This document shows, one piece after another, positions 33,324 through 42,511 of a stretch of DNA of 46,567 bases. The translations under genes were made by a program, and so were the position numbers. The notes under the pieces were generated by a model. The model ran no database searches. It saw only the letters and a program-made list of their open reading frames with translations, and was not told the DNA's origin. Location: positions 1-46,567 of the forward strand of contig JBBDMV010000168.1 in assembly GCA_040878115.1 (NCBI GenBank), given 5' to 3'. The stretch is from JBBDMU01 sp040878115. GTDB taxonomy: Bacteria > Bacteroidota > Rhodothermia > Balneolales > Natronogracilivirgulaceae. The first letter of the stretch is position 1; every line of letters starts with the position of its first letter.

Positions 33324-35216
33324 TTAGTAAGTAGTACTTTCTTCAATCGTTTCAAGGGGGGGTTGATTCCTGTCTGCACCCAAATATCCCCTGTTCTGAT
33401 TGATAGTCCCCTGTGTATTCGCATCAATGAAATCACTGTCTATGGGAAATAACCATTGATGAGAAAAACGGATGGGATAATTACCTGAAGCGTATATAAA
33501 TTGATCGGCAATAGGGATAGTTGTTCCCAATTTTGTAACATCTCCTATATAATCTCCAGTATACTGCTCGTACCATTCGTTTCTTTTCATTACTCTGTCG
33601 TGAGCCCAACTGCTGTTATGCAGATTGTCAACACTATAAGAAGGATAACCTTCTGTGGTTACGCCTTCTTCAGCTAAATAAAAAGTGACTCTCGCAAGAT
33701 CATTTTGCCGAGGTGTCTCAAAGAAAAGTTCACGAATAGTCTCATCGAAGATGAAATCTATGTTTACTTCATTTGCATCAATCGGCTCAGCACCAGCACG
33801 TACCCTAACTTTATTTATATCGTCCGCCGCAAGACCAGGTTGATTATTCCAAAAGTATGCTTCAGCTCTTAACAAATAAGTTTCAGCTAACCGAAATATA
33901 TACATATCGGCGTTGCCTCCTTGAAGGGTCCCATCTGTTTCAGGATGATATGTTTTATATATAGGAGGAGAAGATAATGAATTATGGATCAACCCATCAA
34001 CCCACGAACCATTTACAGCTGGTTCGCCGTAATCAACGGAGCTCGGATCATTACAAAGGATGTCCTCTACTTCCCACCAGTTGCCATTACCTTCCCGTCT
34101 TCTTTGATCGGGTGTATCCTGATAGGTGTAGCCATCCTCTTCCCAAACGTGATATTGGAAGAAATCGTTAGGGAGGTTACTTCCACCACCCTGTCCTAAA
34201 GTATCCCACTGAGCGGCTCCAAGCAATGTATCCATCACAGCTTCGTCGGGTCGATAGGTGCACTGGCTGCCCTCACTATCCTGGACCCGGGAATGGTGCC
34301 AGGAAGGGCTATAAAAATATGCAGCATAACTACCTGAAGTTCTCGCTTCTTCAGGATCACTATAACGGTCAACCGTAGCTAATATGGTCTCGGTGTTGCC
34401 ACCGGAATGGACATTTCCCGGACGGTGCAGATCCCAGATATGATTTTTTGTTGGATTGCCTGTATCTACTCCAAAACGTTCTGTTATTAGCTCGTAATCC
34501 CCACCGTCAATTAACCTCGAAGATGCAGCTATTGCCGTATCCCAGTCATAATTGGACATGGCAATTCGGGTAAGCAAATGATCGGCAGCGCCATTGGAAA
34601 CGGCACCTGGTACAACATTTACAGGAAGTACACCTATAACATGATCTTCCATGTCGGATTGGATCTTATTAAGTATAGCCTTACGGGTATGCGTATTGAA
34701 ATCAACTCGCGCACTGGTTACTTCTTCACCAATCCACGGAACATCTCCATACGAGTTTACCATTCGGGTATACCAATAGGCGCGGTGCCATAAGGCCTCT
34801 GCTAATATTAGCTCTTTATCCTCTGAACTATCCCACTCAATATCATTGATTCTGGATATGACAACATTGGCGTCTTTTATGTATTGGTACTTATCCTCAA
34901 TTCCTTTGACAACGTCATAATGATCAGAAGTTGGGTTGGGAGTTAAAAAATTCCAATTCGAAAAGGCTGATGCCAAATGCGTTTCACCAAAGATCCATTG
35001 TGCAGGTATCCTTGCAGTGCCTCGTCCACCGGAATGTTCTCCAGTAAGATTTTTTCTTAACGTTACCAGTTGGGCTTCAAATCCCGCTTTGTCTGTATAC
35101 ACATTCTCAGGCGCGAAAAACGAAAGCGGTTCGGGTTGTAAGAAATTTTCTGAACATGACGTTAAGGACAGAAAAAGTATGGTTAGAAATATTGGGTATT
35201 TTATAATTCGTTTCAT
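33324..35216 (-). CDS. SusD/RagB family outer-membrane nutrient-binding lipoprotein
   Basis: The partner lid of a SusC channel, which captures oligomeric nutrients at the cell surface. From the ATG at 35216 the product has 630 residues, starting with a lipoprotein signal (lipobox LTSC, Cys near 22); a seven-residue upstream extension is open but spoils the signal. Helical SusD features are clear: KGIEDKYQYIKDANVVISRIND, LAEALWHRAYWYTRMVNSYGDVPW, then MYIFRLAETYLLRAEAYFWN with INKVRVRAGAEPI and DFIFDETIRELFFETPRQNDLARV. The C-terminal region carries the usual NPNYXXN-like loop region in NRGYLGADRNQPP. It lies 29-50 bases after the SusC stop. Ligand cannot be read, but neighbours suggest a modified sugar. 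Confidence 0.93.
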   Translation of the reverse strand: MKRIIKYPIFLTILFLSLTSCSENFLQPEPLSFFAPENVYTDKAGFEAQLVTLRKNLTGEHSGGRGTARIPAQWIFGETHLASAFSNWNFLTPNPTSDHYDVVKGIEDKYQYIKDANVVISRINDIEWDSSEDKELILAEALWHRAYWYTRMVNSYGDVPWIGEEVTSARVDFNTHTRKAILNKIQSDMEDHVIGVLPVNVVPGAVSNGAADHLLTRIAMSNYDWDTAIAASSRLIDGGDYELITERFGVDTGNPTKNHIWDLHRPGNVHSGGNTETILATVDRYSDPEEARTSGSYAAYFYSPSWHHSRVQDSEGSQCTYRPDEAVMDTLLGAAQWDTLGQGGGSNLPNDFFQYHVWEEDGYTYQDTPDQRRREGNGNWWEVEDILCNDPSSVDYGEPAVNGSWVDGLIHNSLSSPPIYKTYHPETDGTLQGGNADMYIFRLAETYLLRAEAYFWNNQPGLAADDINKVRVRAGAEPIDANEVNIDFIFDETIRELFFETPRQNDLARVTFYLAEEGVTTEGYPSYSVDNLHNSSWAHDRVMKRNEWYEQYTGDYIGDVTKLGTTIPIADQFIYASGNYPIRFSHQWLFPIDSDFIDANTQGTINQNRGYLGADRNQPPLETIEESTTY

Positions 35217-35266
35217 AGTTAATTCATTTAAATTCAATTTGGTTCACTAACGTATTTCCAGTTCTT

Positions 35267-38200
35267 TTAAAGTGACACATTTATCCCAAGGGTATAAGTT
35301 CTCGGCATTGGGCTATTCAGGGATTCCGGATCCCAGCCGGGCCAATCGGTAAAGGTCGCAAGATTCCGAACGGAGGCAAAAATACGTGCATTTTGCATTT
35401 GCAAAGATTGGACTATCGATTCCGGCAGGTTGTAAGACATGGATGCATCCTGAATTCTCACAAATGAGGCATTCTGGTAAAAAGTTATACCGCCGGTATA
35501 GCCAGCGGTATTATGACTTAGCGCCGGAAATTCATTATTGCGATTCTCCCTGGTCCAGTATGAATAATTTGGAACACTTTGTCTTTCATGTGTTGAACCT
35601 CCACCAGCTCCAGCGTCATCGAATTCACGCTTATGGCCAAGGTCGGCCCGAATAAAAACGGAAGCAGAAAAGTTACGCAGGAAATCAAACTCATTTCTGA
35701 ACCCGATACGATAACGTGGCTCAGTATAGCCAATAAACTGTTTATCGTCTAATTGCTGATAGGTACCGTCATCATTCAAATCCACAGCTTTAATATCGCC
35801 GGGAACCTGATTGTATTCGGCAGCTTCATCAACTTCTTCTTCCTGCCATACTCCAATTCTGTCATAATCCCATATCGCATCAACAGCGTGTCCGGGGAAC
35901 CATTCATTGGTGTAATCAGGAAGCTCTCCTTCATACTCTTCACCCGCTACCATATAATTTCCCATATCTCCAAAGAGTTGTGTGATCTCATTCCGGTTAA
36001 GGGAGAAGTTTATATTGGATCGCCAGTTAAAATTCGGCGAGTTATAATTTGCCGTTCGAAGTGTCGCTTCAAAGCCGGAATTCGCCAATTCACCAATATT
36101 ATCGGTAATGTTAGTAAACCCGGTACTTATAGGCAGCGTACGATTAACCAACAAGTTATTGGTGGTCATGTCATAGTAATCAAGGCTAAGATCAATCCTG
36201 CTTTCAAGCAGTCCAATATCCAGGCCTACATTTATAGATTCAGTCTCTTCCCACATCAATCCAGGGTTTGACAATGAGTTTGTAAATACACCCATATGGA
36301 TATTCGATCCATCGGAGTATTGATTTGAGCCTAGTTGCGCCAGTGATGCATAAGCTCCGATATCACGGTTACCGTTAACACCCCAGGAGAGTCTCAATTT
36401 AAGATCATTGATCACATCGACATTGAAGAAGTTTTCTTCGGAAATTCGCCAGGCAAAGGCGCCTGCGGGAAACGTGGCCCTGGGATTCTCCTGACCAAAT
36501 GCGGAATAACCATCTCTTCTTATGGAGGCTGTGAATAGGTATCTGTCCAATAAAGTGTAATTCAGTCTGGCCATCATAGCATCGCCTGTCACTTTAGTAT
36601 CATTAACTATTGTATTAGGACTGTTTCCATAATTTAATCCGGAATATCCAAGAGCCGGGCTCGGAGCAAATGAATTATTTGATAAAGTGTCACTCCAGGT
36701 TCTGTACTCTTCAGCGGAATGAAGCAGCGTTACATCGAACTGATGTGCTCCAAACTCTCCGTTCCATTTTAACAGATTATCCACCATCCATTCAAATGAT
36801 TCATGGTCCTCACGGGTAGCACGTCCACCTGTATAAGTATTACCGCCCATAAGGGTTTCAGGAGACCAGTAATTTAAATCTCTGATACTCTCAACGCGAG
36901 GCTGGAATGAAACCCTGTGAGTAATATTGAAAGGAAGTTCAACCTCGGCATATAAAGATCCAAAAAGGTTAGATAATTTTCTGGAACGCTCTTGCCCCAA
37001 AGTATTTTGCAAAGGGTTTTGGGCCGTTCTTTGCTCTCCAGGCCACCATTCAACACTGCCATCTTCTCTATACATCCGGCCAAATGGGCTAACCCGGTAC
37101 ATGTGAGTTACACTGGCTTCCACGGCGCTTTCATCACGATCAGAATACTGCAGGCTTGTACCGGCACTTAACCAATCTGTAACCTGAAAATCAAGATTCA
37201 GCCTTGAGCGCAGAGCGGAGAACTGATCACCGGCAATAATTCCTTCATTATCTACATACCCGAGAGACCAGTAATATTGCACATCTTTTGTTCCTCCGGA
37301 AATGCTCAGATCGCCTTCCTGCTGTATACCAGCCGGCATCGTTAAGCCGTACCAATCTATTTCTCTTCCTTGCCTGTAACCTTCCTGTTCAACTCCAAAA
37401 AAGTTCATGCGATTCATCCATTCCGTTTCATTGTCCGCATTCGGAGTACCCGTAGTAAGATTACGCCAATCATCAACAGTTACACCTTCCGGAAGATTAT
37501 CGGGGTGACTATAATATTCATAAGGCAAGGAATTAGGTTGGTTTCTATAGTAATCTTGTCTAAACTGAATGTATTCATCACCAGTCTTTGGAGCGTAACG
37601 GTCGGTTGTTGACGATGTTCGTCCTACTCTGGAAGTAAAGTTAATGGTAGGTTTGCCTTCCGTACCTCTCATTGTAGTAATAAGAACGACACCCGAAGCG
37701 GCCCGGGCACCATAAATGGCCGCCGAACTGGCATCTTTTAAAATATCAACCGACTCAATGTCATTCGGGTTAATATCCCGCAAACTGCCATTGTATATAA
37801 CACCATCAAGTACAATCATTGGTTCTGTACCGGCAGTCAGCGAATTTCGCCCCCTGACTTCCATAGAACTCCCCCCGGCGGCACCCGTACTTTGGCTGGC
37901 GTTAAATCCGGCTATCGTACCTGTAAGCATGTCGGTAACCTGGGTCATGCTTTGATTTTGGAATGTCTCACGATTTATACGCTGTACGGAACCGGTCAAA
38001 TCACTTCTTTCTACCGAACCATAACCAATCACAATCATTTCATCCAGGCGCGCAAGGTCCGCCTCCAGGGCCACATCAATAACATCACGATCTCCCACTG
38101 TGATTTCCTCTGATATATATCCTACATAAGAAAAGACCAGAACGCTGTTGGGTCCCGGTACTTCAATGTTGTATTCACCATCCAGGTTAGTCGTTGTACC

Positions 38201-38737
38201 AATATTGGTACCTTCAACCTGAATATTTACCCCTGGCAGAGCATCACCGATTTCAGCATCGGTGATAACGCCACTAATTTCTTCCTGAAAAGCATTTTCC
38301 TGCACTTGTTCAGCTTCCGTTACCTCATAATCATTACCTTTTTTAATGATGAGGGATGTGCTGTTAGATGCAAGGTTCGCTTCAAGACCAACTTCCCTTA
38401 AAAGATCATTGAAAGCCTGAAAAGGATGCACATTTTCAAAGTTTCTAGAAACGCTTTTCTCAGGAAGCAAATTGGCATTATAGGATAAACCTACATTCGC
38501 TTCTTTTGCAAGTCTTACTAAAGCTTCATTCATCGGAACGTCAGTGAGCTTCAGAGATATCAGATCATCCGCTATCTTGGCACTCGTTACAAAATCTGTA
38601 TTCAGATTCTGTTCTTGTCCCAAAGCAAAATCTGAATGGACGAATCCTAACAAAGTTAATAACATACCTAAACCCAAGGTATTTCTTATTAGCCTCCACA
38701 GGCCCCACCCTATTATTGTATCATGTTTATAGTTCAT
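35267..38737 (-). CDS. SusC/RagA TonB-linked outer-membrane channel with STN domain
   Basis: A 1156-residue TonB-dependent transporter. An N-terminal signal region (to about 42) is followed by an STN domain (ISLKLTDVPMNEALVRLAKE ... ASNSTSLII, about 60-135), a carboxypeptidase-regulatory-like domain (ISGVITDAEIGDALPGVNIQ), and the plug (VRGRNSLTAGTEPMIVLDGV, then SVDILKDASSAAIYGARAASGVVLITT). The long C-terminal part is the 22-strand barrel with SusC motifs, ending in YTLGINVSL. The STN domain contacts FecR-type anti-sigma factors, so this is a regulating transporter. The FecR gene lies directly upstream (42 bases) and the sigma gene beyond. SusD follows at once. Together they import a substrate and signal its presence. 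Confidence 0.95.
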   Translation of the reverse strand: MNYKHDTIIGWGLWRLIRNTLGLGMLLTLLGFVHSDFALGQEQNLNTDFVTSAKIADDLISLKLTDVPMNEALVRLAKEANVGLSYNANLLPEKSVSRNFENVHPFQAFNDLLREVGLEANLASNSTSLIIKKGNDYEVTEAEQVQENAFQEEISGVITDAEIGDALPGVNIQVEGTNIGTTTNLDGEYNIEVPGPNSVLVFSYVGYISEEITVGDRDVIDVALEADLARLDEMIVIGYGSVERSDLTGSVQRINRETFQNQSMTQVTDMLTGTIAGFNASQSTGAAGGSSMEVRGRNSLTAGTEPMIVLDGVIYNGSLRDINPNDIESVDILKDASSAAIYGARAASGVVLITTMRGTEGKPTINFTSRVGRTSSTTDRYAPKTGDEYIQFRQDYYRNQPNSLPYEYYSHPDNLPEGVTVDDWRNLTTGTPNADNETEWMNRMNFFGVEQEGYRQGREIDWYGLTMPAGIQQEGDLSISGGTKDVQYYWSLGYVDNEGIIAGDQFSALRSRLNLDFQVTDWLSAGTSLQYSDRDESAVEASVTHMYRVSPFGRMYREDGSVEWWPGEQRTAQNPLQNTLGQERSRKLSNLFGSLYAEVELPFNITHRVSFQPRVESIRDLNYWSPETLMGGNTYTGGRATREDHESFEWMVDNLLKWNGEFGAHQFDVTLLHSAEEYRTWSDTLSNNSFAPSPALGYSGLNYGNSPNTIVNDTKVTGDAMMARLNYTLLDRYLFTASIRRDGYSAFGQENPRATFPAGAFAWRISEENFFNVDVINDLKLRLSWGVNGNRDIGAYASLAQLGSNQYSDGSNIHMGVFTNSLSNPGLMWEETESINVGLDIGLLESRIDLSLDYYDMTTNNLLVNRTLPISTGFTNITDNIGELANSGFEATLRTANYNSPNFNWRSNINFSLNRNEITQLFGDMGNYMVAGEEYEGELPDYTNEWFPGHAVDAIWDYDRIGVWQEEEVDEAAEYNQVPGDIKAVDLNDDGTYQQLDDKQFIGYTEPRYRIGFRNEFDFLRNFSASVFIRADLGHKREFDDAGAGGGSTHERQSVPNYSYWTRENRNNEFPALSHNTAGYTGGITFYQNASFVRIQDASMSYNLPESIVQSLQMQNARIFASVRNLATFTDWPGWDPESLNSPMPRTYTLGINVSL

Positions 38738-38779
38738 AATTTATTATTTAGTTGTTGTTAAATATTTGTTGCGGTTAAT

Positions 38780-39808
38780 TCAGGCATCTCCTTTGAGAGC
38801 CCAGGTTATCACATCATCATTTTGTTCATACTGTATCTCAAGGCCTTCGGCGATCACTTTAAGCACATTTTCCAGGGATAGCTCAGAAAAATTTGATGTT
38901 AGTTTCATTTCAAGTATGGCCTCATCTTCTATTTCACAATCGATGTCATAGATGCGCTCTAACTGTTTAGCTACCTGTGGAAAAGGGGTCTTATCAAAAA
39001 TGATTCTACCGCTCATCCAGCTTAAATAGTTATTGATGTCCGTCTCCTCCCTGGTAATTGTATGAGTTTCGGCATCATATATTCCCATCATATCCTTCTC
39101 TAAAACTTCATTCTGGGCATCCTGGCCTTCAAATGATGAAGCTAATGAAACCCTTCCCTCGGAGACGGCTACATAGATATCGTTTTTCGGGGAATTCGTT
39201 TTTACACTAAAGGAAGTTCCCAGTACGCGAACTTCTGCGCTGCCTGTATGCACTAAAAAAGGCTTTTGCGGATTATGTGCAATTTCAAAAAAAGCCTCTC
39301 CATTCAGCTTCACTGTACGATCATAATTTTCGAAACTCTCCGGCATTTCAATACGTGATTCTTTATTCAGCCTAATTTTTGAACCATCTGATAAAGTCAA
39401 AACCTTTTGATTTTGATCGGTTGTATAAACCTTCATGGACACCGGCTCTTCCGAATGATGGGAATCAGCATCCTGAAAGAATTGTGTTACTGAAATAGCG
39501 GCGATGAGAAAGGATAATCCTGCAGCTACAGCCCATGCTGATGATCTGCGGCGGGGCCTTCGAATAAAGTTTAACGGTTTATTTCTCTTCTCAATAGTAG
39601 ACGTTATTTGTTTAAAGGTCTGAGAAGGGTTTGGAGGATCAATGAAGAGCTCTTCTAATTTTTCTATCTCCCGAACATCATCACCAAAACGCTGGTCGAG
39701 GTATTCCTGGCCTTCTGTGGTCTGAAACCATTCGAGTACTTTCGTTACCTCTTGTTCAGAAGCCGTTCCTTTAAAGAAACTTTCAATATGTTCGTCATCA
39801 AAACTCAT
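38780..39808 (-). CDS. FecR family anti-sigma factor
   Basis: A 342-residue inner-membrane regulator. Residues 1-85 are the cytoplasmic sigma-binding part (HIESFFKGTASEQEVTKVLEWF). One membrane segment lies at 91-111 (WAVAAGLSFLIAAISV). The periplasmic FecR domain follows with LTLSDGSKIRLNKESRIEMPESF, FEIAHNPQKPFLVHTGSAEVRVLGTSFSV, and the C-terminal DUF4974-like part that contacts the STN domain. It starts 42 bases before SusC on the same strand. The matching ECF sigma gene is divergent instead of directly upstream in the same operon. Confidence 0.93.
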   Translation of the reverse strand: MSFDDEHIESFFKGTASEQEVTKVLEWFQTTEGQEYLDQRFGDDVREIEKLEELFIDPPNPSQTFKQITSTIEKRNKPLNFIRRPRRRSSAWAVAAGLSFLIAAISVTQFFQDADSHHSEEPVSMKVYTTDQNQKVLTLSDGSKIRLNKESRIEMPESFENYDRTVKLNGEAFFEIAHNPQKPFLVHTGSAEVRVLGTSFSVKTNSPKNDIYVAVSEGRVSLASSFEGQDAQNEVLEKDMMGIYDAETHTITREETDINNYLSWMSGRIIFDKTPFPQVAKQLERIYDIDCEIEDEAILEMKLTSNFSELSLENVLKVIAEGLEIQYEQNDDVITWALKGDA

Positions 39809-40232
39809 ATTATCATTTGTCTGTTATCATTCGTCTAAATATTCTGTGTTTCTTATACTACATCGCCAACGGGAAAAAGTAGGTGGTTAAAATTTTTTTT
39901 TATTTTTTTTCTATACTTCATACCGCCAGCTCTTAAGTTGTCGTCTTCTGTAAAACATGGTGTTACCCTATCAAAGCATAACATCTGGTCTCATGGCAAT
40001 CGCTTTTTTAAAGCACTCTGAATGGCAATTTCAAAATCATCACCCGATAATAATGTTGCGTATCTCGCTGATTTTATTTAAAATAAAAAAGATAATACTC
40101 CCTTAAAATTACTTTTATGGTTAACTGATATATGGTTTATAGCTAGTAATATTAGTTAATTTTTACTTATTGTTATTTTTTTTACATATTATAAAAAACC
40201 CCCAGAAACAGTGTGCTCTTCATAAGGTTGCT
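39809..40232. promoter_or_regulatory. Divergent regulatory region between fecR and the ECF sigma gene
   Basis: 424 bases without an ORF. On the minus strand, 35-100 bases before fecR, a long A/T run (39890-39910) is followed by CCACCTACTTTTTCCCG and then GGCGATGTAGTATAAG. This A/T-tract plus GTAGGG/CGTC-like layout recalls ECF-type promoters before Bacteroidota sigma or FecR genes. A sigma promoter on the plus strand must lie near 40080-40210; it is AT-rich and no clear box stands out. Confidence 0.3.
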
Positions 40233-40793
40233 ATGCATTCATTAGATAATAAAGATTTCATTCAAGGACTTCGAAGTGGCGATAAGAATGTTTTCGAAGA
40301 AGTTTATCTAAGATATCAAAGGTCCGTTTATGGAATGGCTTACCGATATCTGAGAGATAAAGAACTTGCCGAAGATGCTGTTCAGGATGTTTTTATAAAA
40401 CTATGGCATCACCGGAAAAGCCTCGATCATGAAAAATCCATTCAAGGATTCCTGTTCAAGGTCCTTAAAAATCATGTTCTTAATATGATTAAAAGCGACA
40501 AGAGAAGAATTATCAGGAACTATGAATATATTTGTCATACAAAAAACGAAGGGGAAAACCCTGAGGGAGCCGCTATAGAATCTGATTATGACAGATTACT
40601 GGAAAAGGGTTCTGCAAAATTACCTCCTAAGAAAAGAGATGTTTTTAATCTTAAAAGATTACAAGGGTTCTCTAATAAAGAAATAGCCGTCGAACTAGGC
40701 CTTTCAGACAATACCGTCAAATCTCATTTACATTGGTCCAGAAAATTCATTAGAACGTACCTAGCAAAAAACTCTGATTATGAAACTTTTTAA
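40233..40793 (+). CDS. ECF RNA polymerase sigma factor (Bacteroidota SusC-linked type)
   Basis: A 186-residue sigma-70 family protein from the ATG at 40233, which has AAGG seven bases upstream; a further 21 upstream codons are open but lack coding character. Region 2 is complete (FEEVYLRYQRSVYGMAYRYLRDKELAEDAVQDVFIKLWHHR), and region 4 contains LPPKKRDVFNLKRLQGFSNKEIAVELGLSDNTVKSHLHWSRKFI with the HTH. This fits the Bacteroidota expansion family partnered with FecR and SusC. It diverges from fecR and is followed 26 bases later by a nitrilase-family gene on the same strand, so both may be co-transcribed and the sigma may also control that branch. Confidence 0.93.
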   Translation: MHSLDNKDFIQGLRSGDKNVFEEVYLRYQRSVYGMAYRYLRDKELAEDAVQDVFIKLWHHRKSLDHEKSIQGFLFKVLKNHVLNMIKSDKRRIIRNYEYICHTKNEGENPEGAAIESDYDRLLEKGSAKLPPKKRDVFNLKRLQGFSNKEIAVELGLSDNTVKSHLHWSRKFIRTYLAKNSDYETF

Positions 40794-40819
40794 CCGGGGT
40801 TTGTTGCGCTAATCACCAT

Positions 40820-41794
40820 ATGAAAAAAATTAAAACAGCTTCAGTACAATTTAACCATATAGCGGGTGATAAAAGCCATAATTTAAATATCATCAGCGAG
40901 TATGTAACATCGGCATCAAAACAGGGAGTCGATCTGATTGTGTTTCCCGAGATGTGCATAACCGGCTACTGGCATGTCAGAAATTTATCCAAAGCAGATA
41001 TAGAAAGTTTATCCGAACGGGTACCATCCGGTGTATCAACGCAGCACCTGATCGGTTTATCCAAAAGATACCAAATAACGATAGGGGCCGGTTTAATCGA
41101 GGTCGATGAGAGCGGGACGCTGTATAATACCTATGTTGTGGCTATGCCCAATGGCGAAACGGCTTTTCACCGCAAATTACATTGTTTCATCAGCGAACAT
41201 ATGGAAAGCGGCCGTAGTTATACCGTGTTTGATATTCCTCAGGGAGCCAAAGTAGGTATTTTAACCTGTTATGATAATAACATTAACGAAAATGCTAGAA
41301 TAACAGCTTTAAAAGGGGCGGAAATCCTTCTTGCACCCCACCAAACAGGAGGTTGCGATTCTCCCAATCCTGGTTGTATGGGGAGAATTGATCCCGAATT
41401 ATGGGTTAACAAAAAAAAGGACCCTGCCCTCATCGAGAATGAATTTAAAGGACATAAAGGAAGAGAATGGCTGATGCGCTGGCTTCCGTCCAGAGCTCAT
41501 GATAATGGAATGTTTTTAATCTTCAGCAATGGAGTTGGGCTGGATGATGATGAAGTACGAACGGGTAACGCTATGATCCTTGACCCTTATGGCAGTGTGC
41601 TTTCTGAAACCTGTAAGGCTGAAAATGATATGGTCATTGCAGATCTGGAACCCCTGGCACTGGACCATTCTACCGGGAAGCGCTGGATGAAGAGCAGGCG
41701 CCCGGAACTGTACAAAACACTCACAGAACACACAGGCATAGAAGAAGAAACAAGAGCCGTGAGATTTGGCATGATCAATAAAGGTAAGGATTGA
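40820..41794 (+). CDS. Carbon-nitrogen hydrolase (nitrilase superfamily)
   Basis: A 324-residue cytoplasmic hydrolase. The Glu-Lys-Cys triad of the family is visible: E44 in LIVFPEMCITGY, K119 in AFHRKLHCFIS, and C150 in VGILTCYDNNINENARI. It acts on amides, nitriles or N-carbamoyl compounds; the usual C-terminal beta-rich insert is present and the substrate is open. There is no signal peptide. It begins 26 bases after the ECF sigma gene and probably shares its transcript, which is an uncommon partner for a sigma factor. In the context of amine- or imine-related genes, hydrolysis of an amide-bearing product is a plausible role. Confidence 0.9.
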   Translation: MKKIKTASVQFNHIAGDKSHNLNIISEYVTSASKQGVDLIVFPEMCITGYWHVRNLSKADIESLSERVPSGVSTQHLIGLSKRYQITIGAGLIEVDESGTLYNTYVVAMPNGETAFHRKLHCFISEHMESGRSYTVFDIPQGAKVGILTCYDNNINENARITALKGAEILLAPHQTGGCDSPNPGCMGRIDPELWVNKKKDPALIENEFKGHKGREWLMRWLPSRAHDNGMFLIFSNGVGLDDDEVRTGNAMILDPYGSVLSETCKAENDMVIADLEPLALDHSTGKRWMKSRRPELYKTLTEHTGIEEETRAVRFGMINKGKD

Positions 41795-41885
41795 TCCTCA
41801 TTGTTAGATACGGGTTATGGGTTTAGAGTTTTTAGTTTTTAGTTTTTAGTTTGGAGTTTCTAGTTTGGAATAGTTCTGTTAAGCG

Positions 41886-42008
41886 TCTGCGCTTGGCGAA
41901 CTTGCACCCATTCGCGCTGGTGTAAGCCATAAGCTCCTGGTAATATGAATGCTATGATCCTTGAACGTGCATGAATAGGTATACACCTCCCGGGCGGTTG
42001 ATCCCGGA
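41886..42008. repeat. Divergent direct repeat, unit 1 (about 120 bp)
   Basis: This and the unit at 42106-42218 share runs such as CTTGGCGAACTTGCAC, ATTCGCGCTGGT, AGCTCCTGGT, TTGAACGTGCATG and CTCCCGG in the same order, about 220 bases apart. The two are roughly 85 percent alike by eye. They lie in a 717-base intergenic region that also holds a short tandem TTTTTAG run (41825-41855). No ORF spans them convincingly. Confidence 0.7.
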
Positions 42009-42105
42009 AATAATCATTGCTCAACAGAAGCAGCCTATCTGCAAAACACAACCCCTAAAAGGGTTGAACGAATTAAAGAAGATATGTTTCCCGCTCCGCC
42101 AGGCG

Positions 42106-42218
42106 CCTCCCCTTGGCGAACTTGCACTTATTCGCGCTGGTATAAACCATGAGCTCCTGGTGATATGGATGCTGTAGCCATTGAACGTGCATGGGGGGGC
42201 CCTCCCGGATGTTGATCT
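42106..42218. repeat. Divergent direct repeat, unit 2 (about 110 bp)
   Basis: Second copy of the unit at 41886-42008, with the same blocks in the same order and a G-run replacing part of the last section. The remaining intergenic sequence to 42511 is AT-rich and shows no other feature. Confidence 0.7.
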
Positions 42219-42511
42219 CTCTTTAAACGAGGACGCTTAACGAAGCATTTGGCAGCTTTACGAAGCTTACGAGGCAGCTAAACAGCTAATAATTACACCT
42301 ATTCAATTAAAAAACAAATATATAAAATACAGGGGGCTATAAGTTTATATAAGGGTCCCATACGCTTTAAAGCTATATGGCTTACTTGCAAATTGAACCT
42401 GGATTAATAGGTTTTATATTTAATGATAAATATTTACATTAAAATCACAAGTCTACAAAGCCTCAGTTTGGATTATATTGAGCGCGTATTACGATAACCA
42501 TAACAGAAACT

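Noticed and set aside
35753..36271. Plus-strand frame of 172 codons opposite susC
   Set aside because: Antisense to the SusC barrel; translation is not protein-like.
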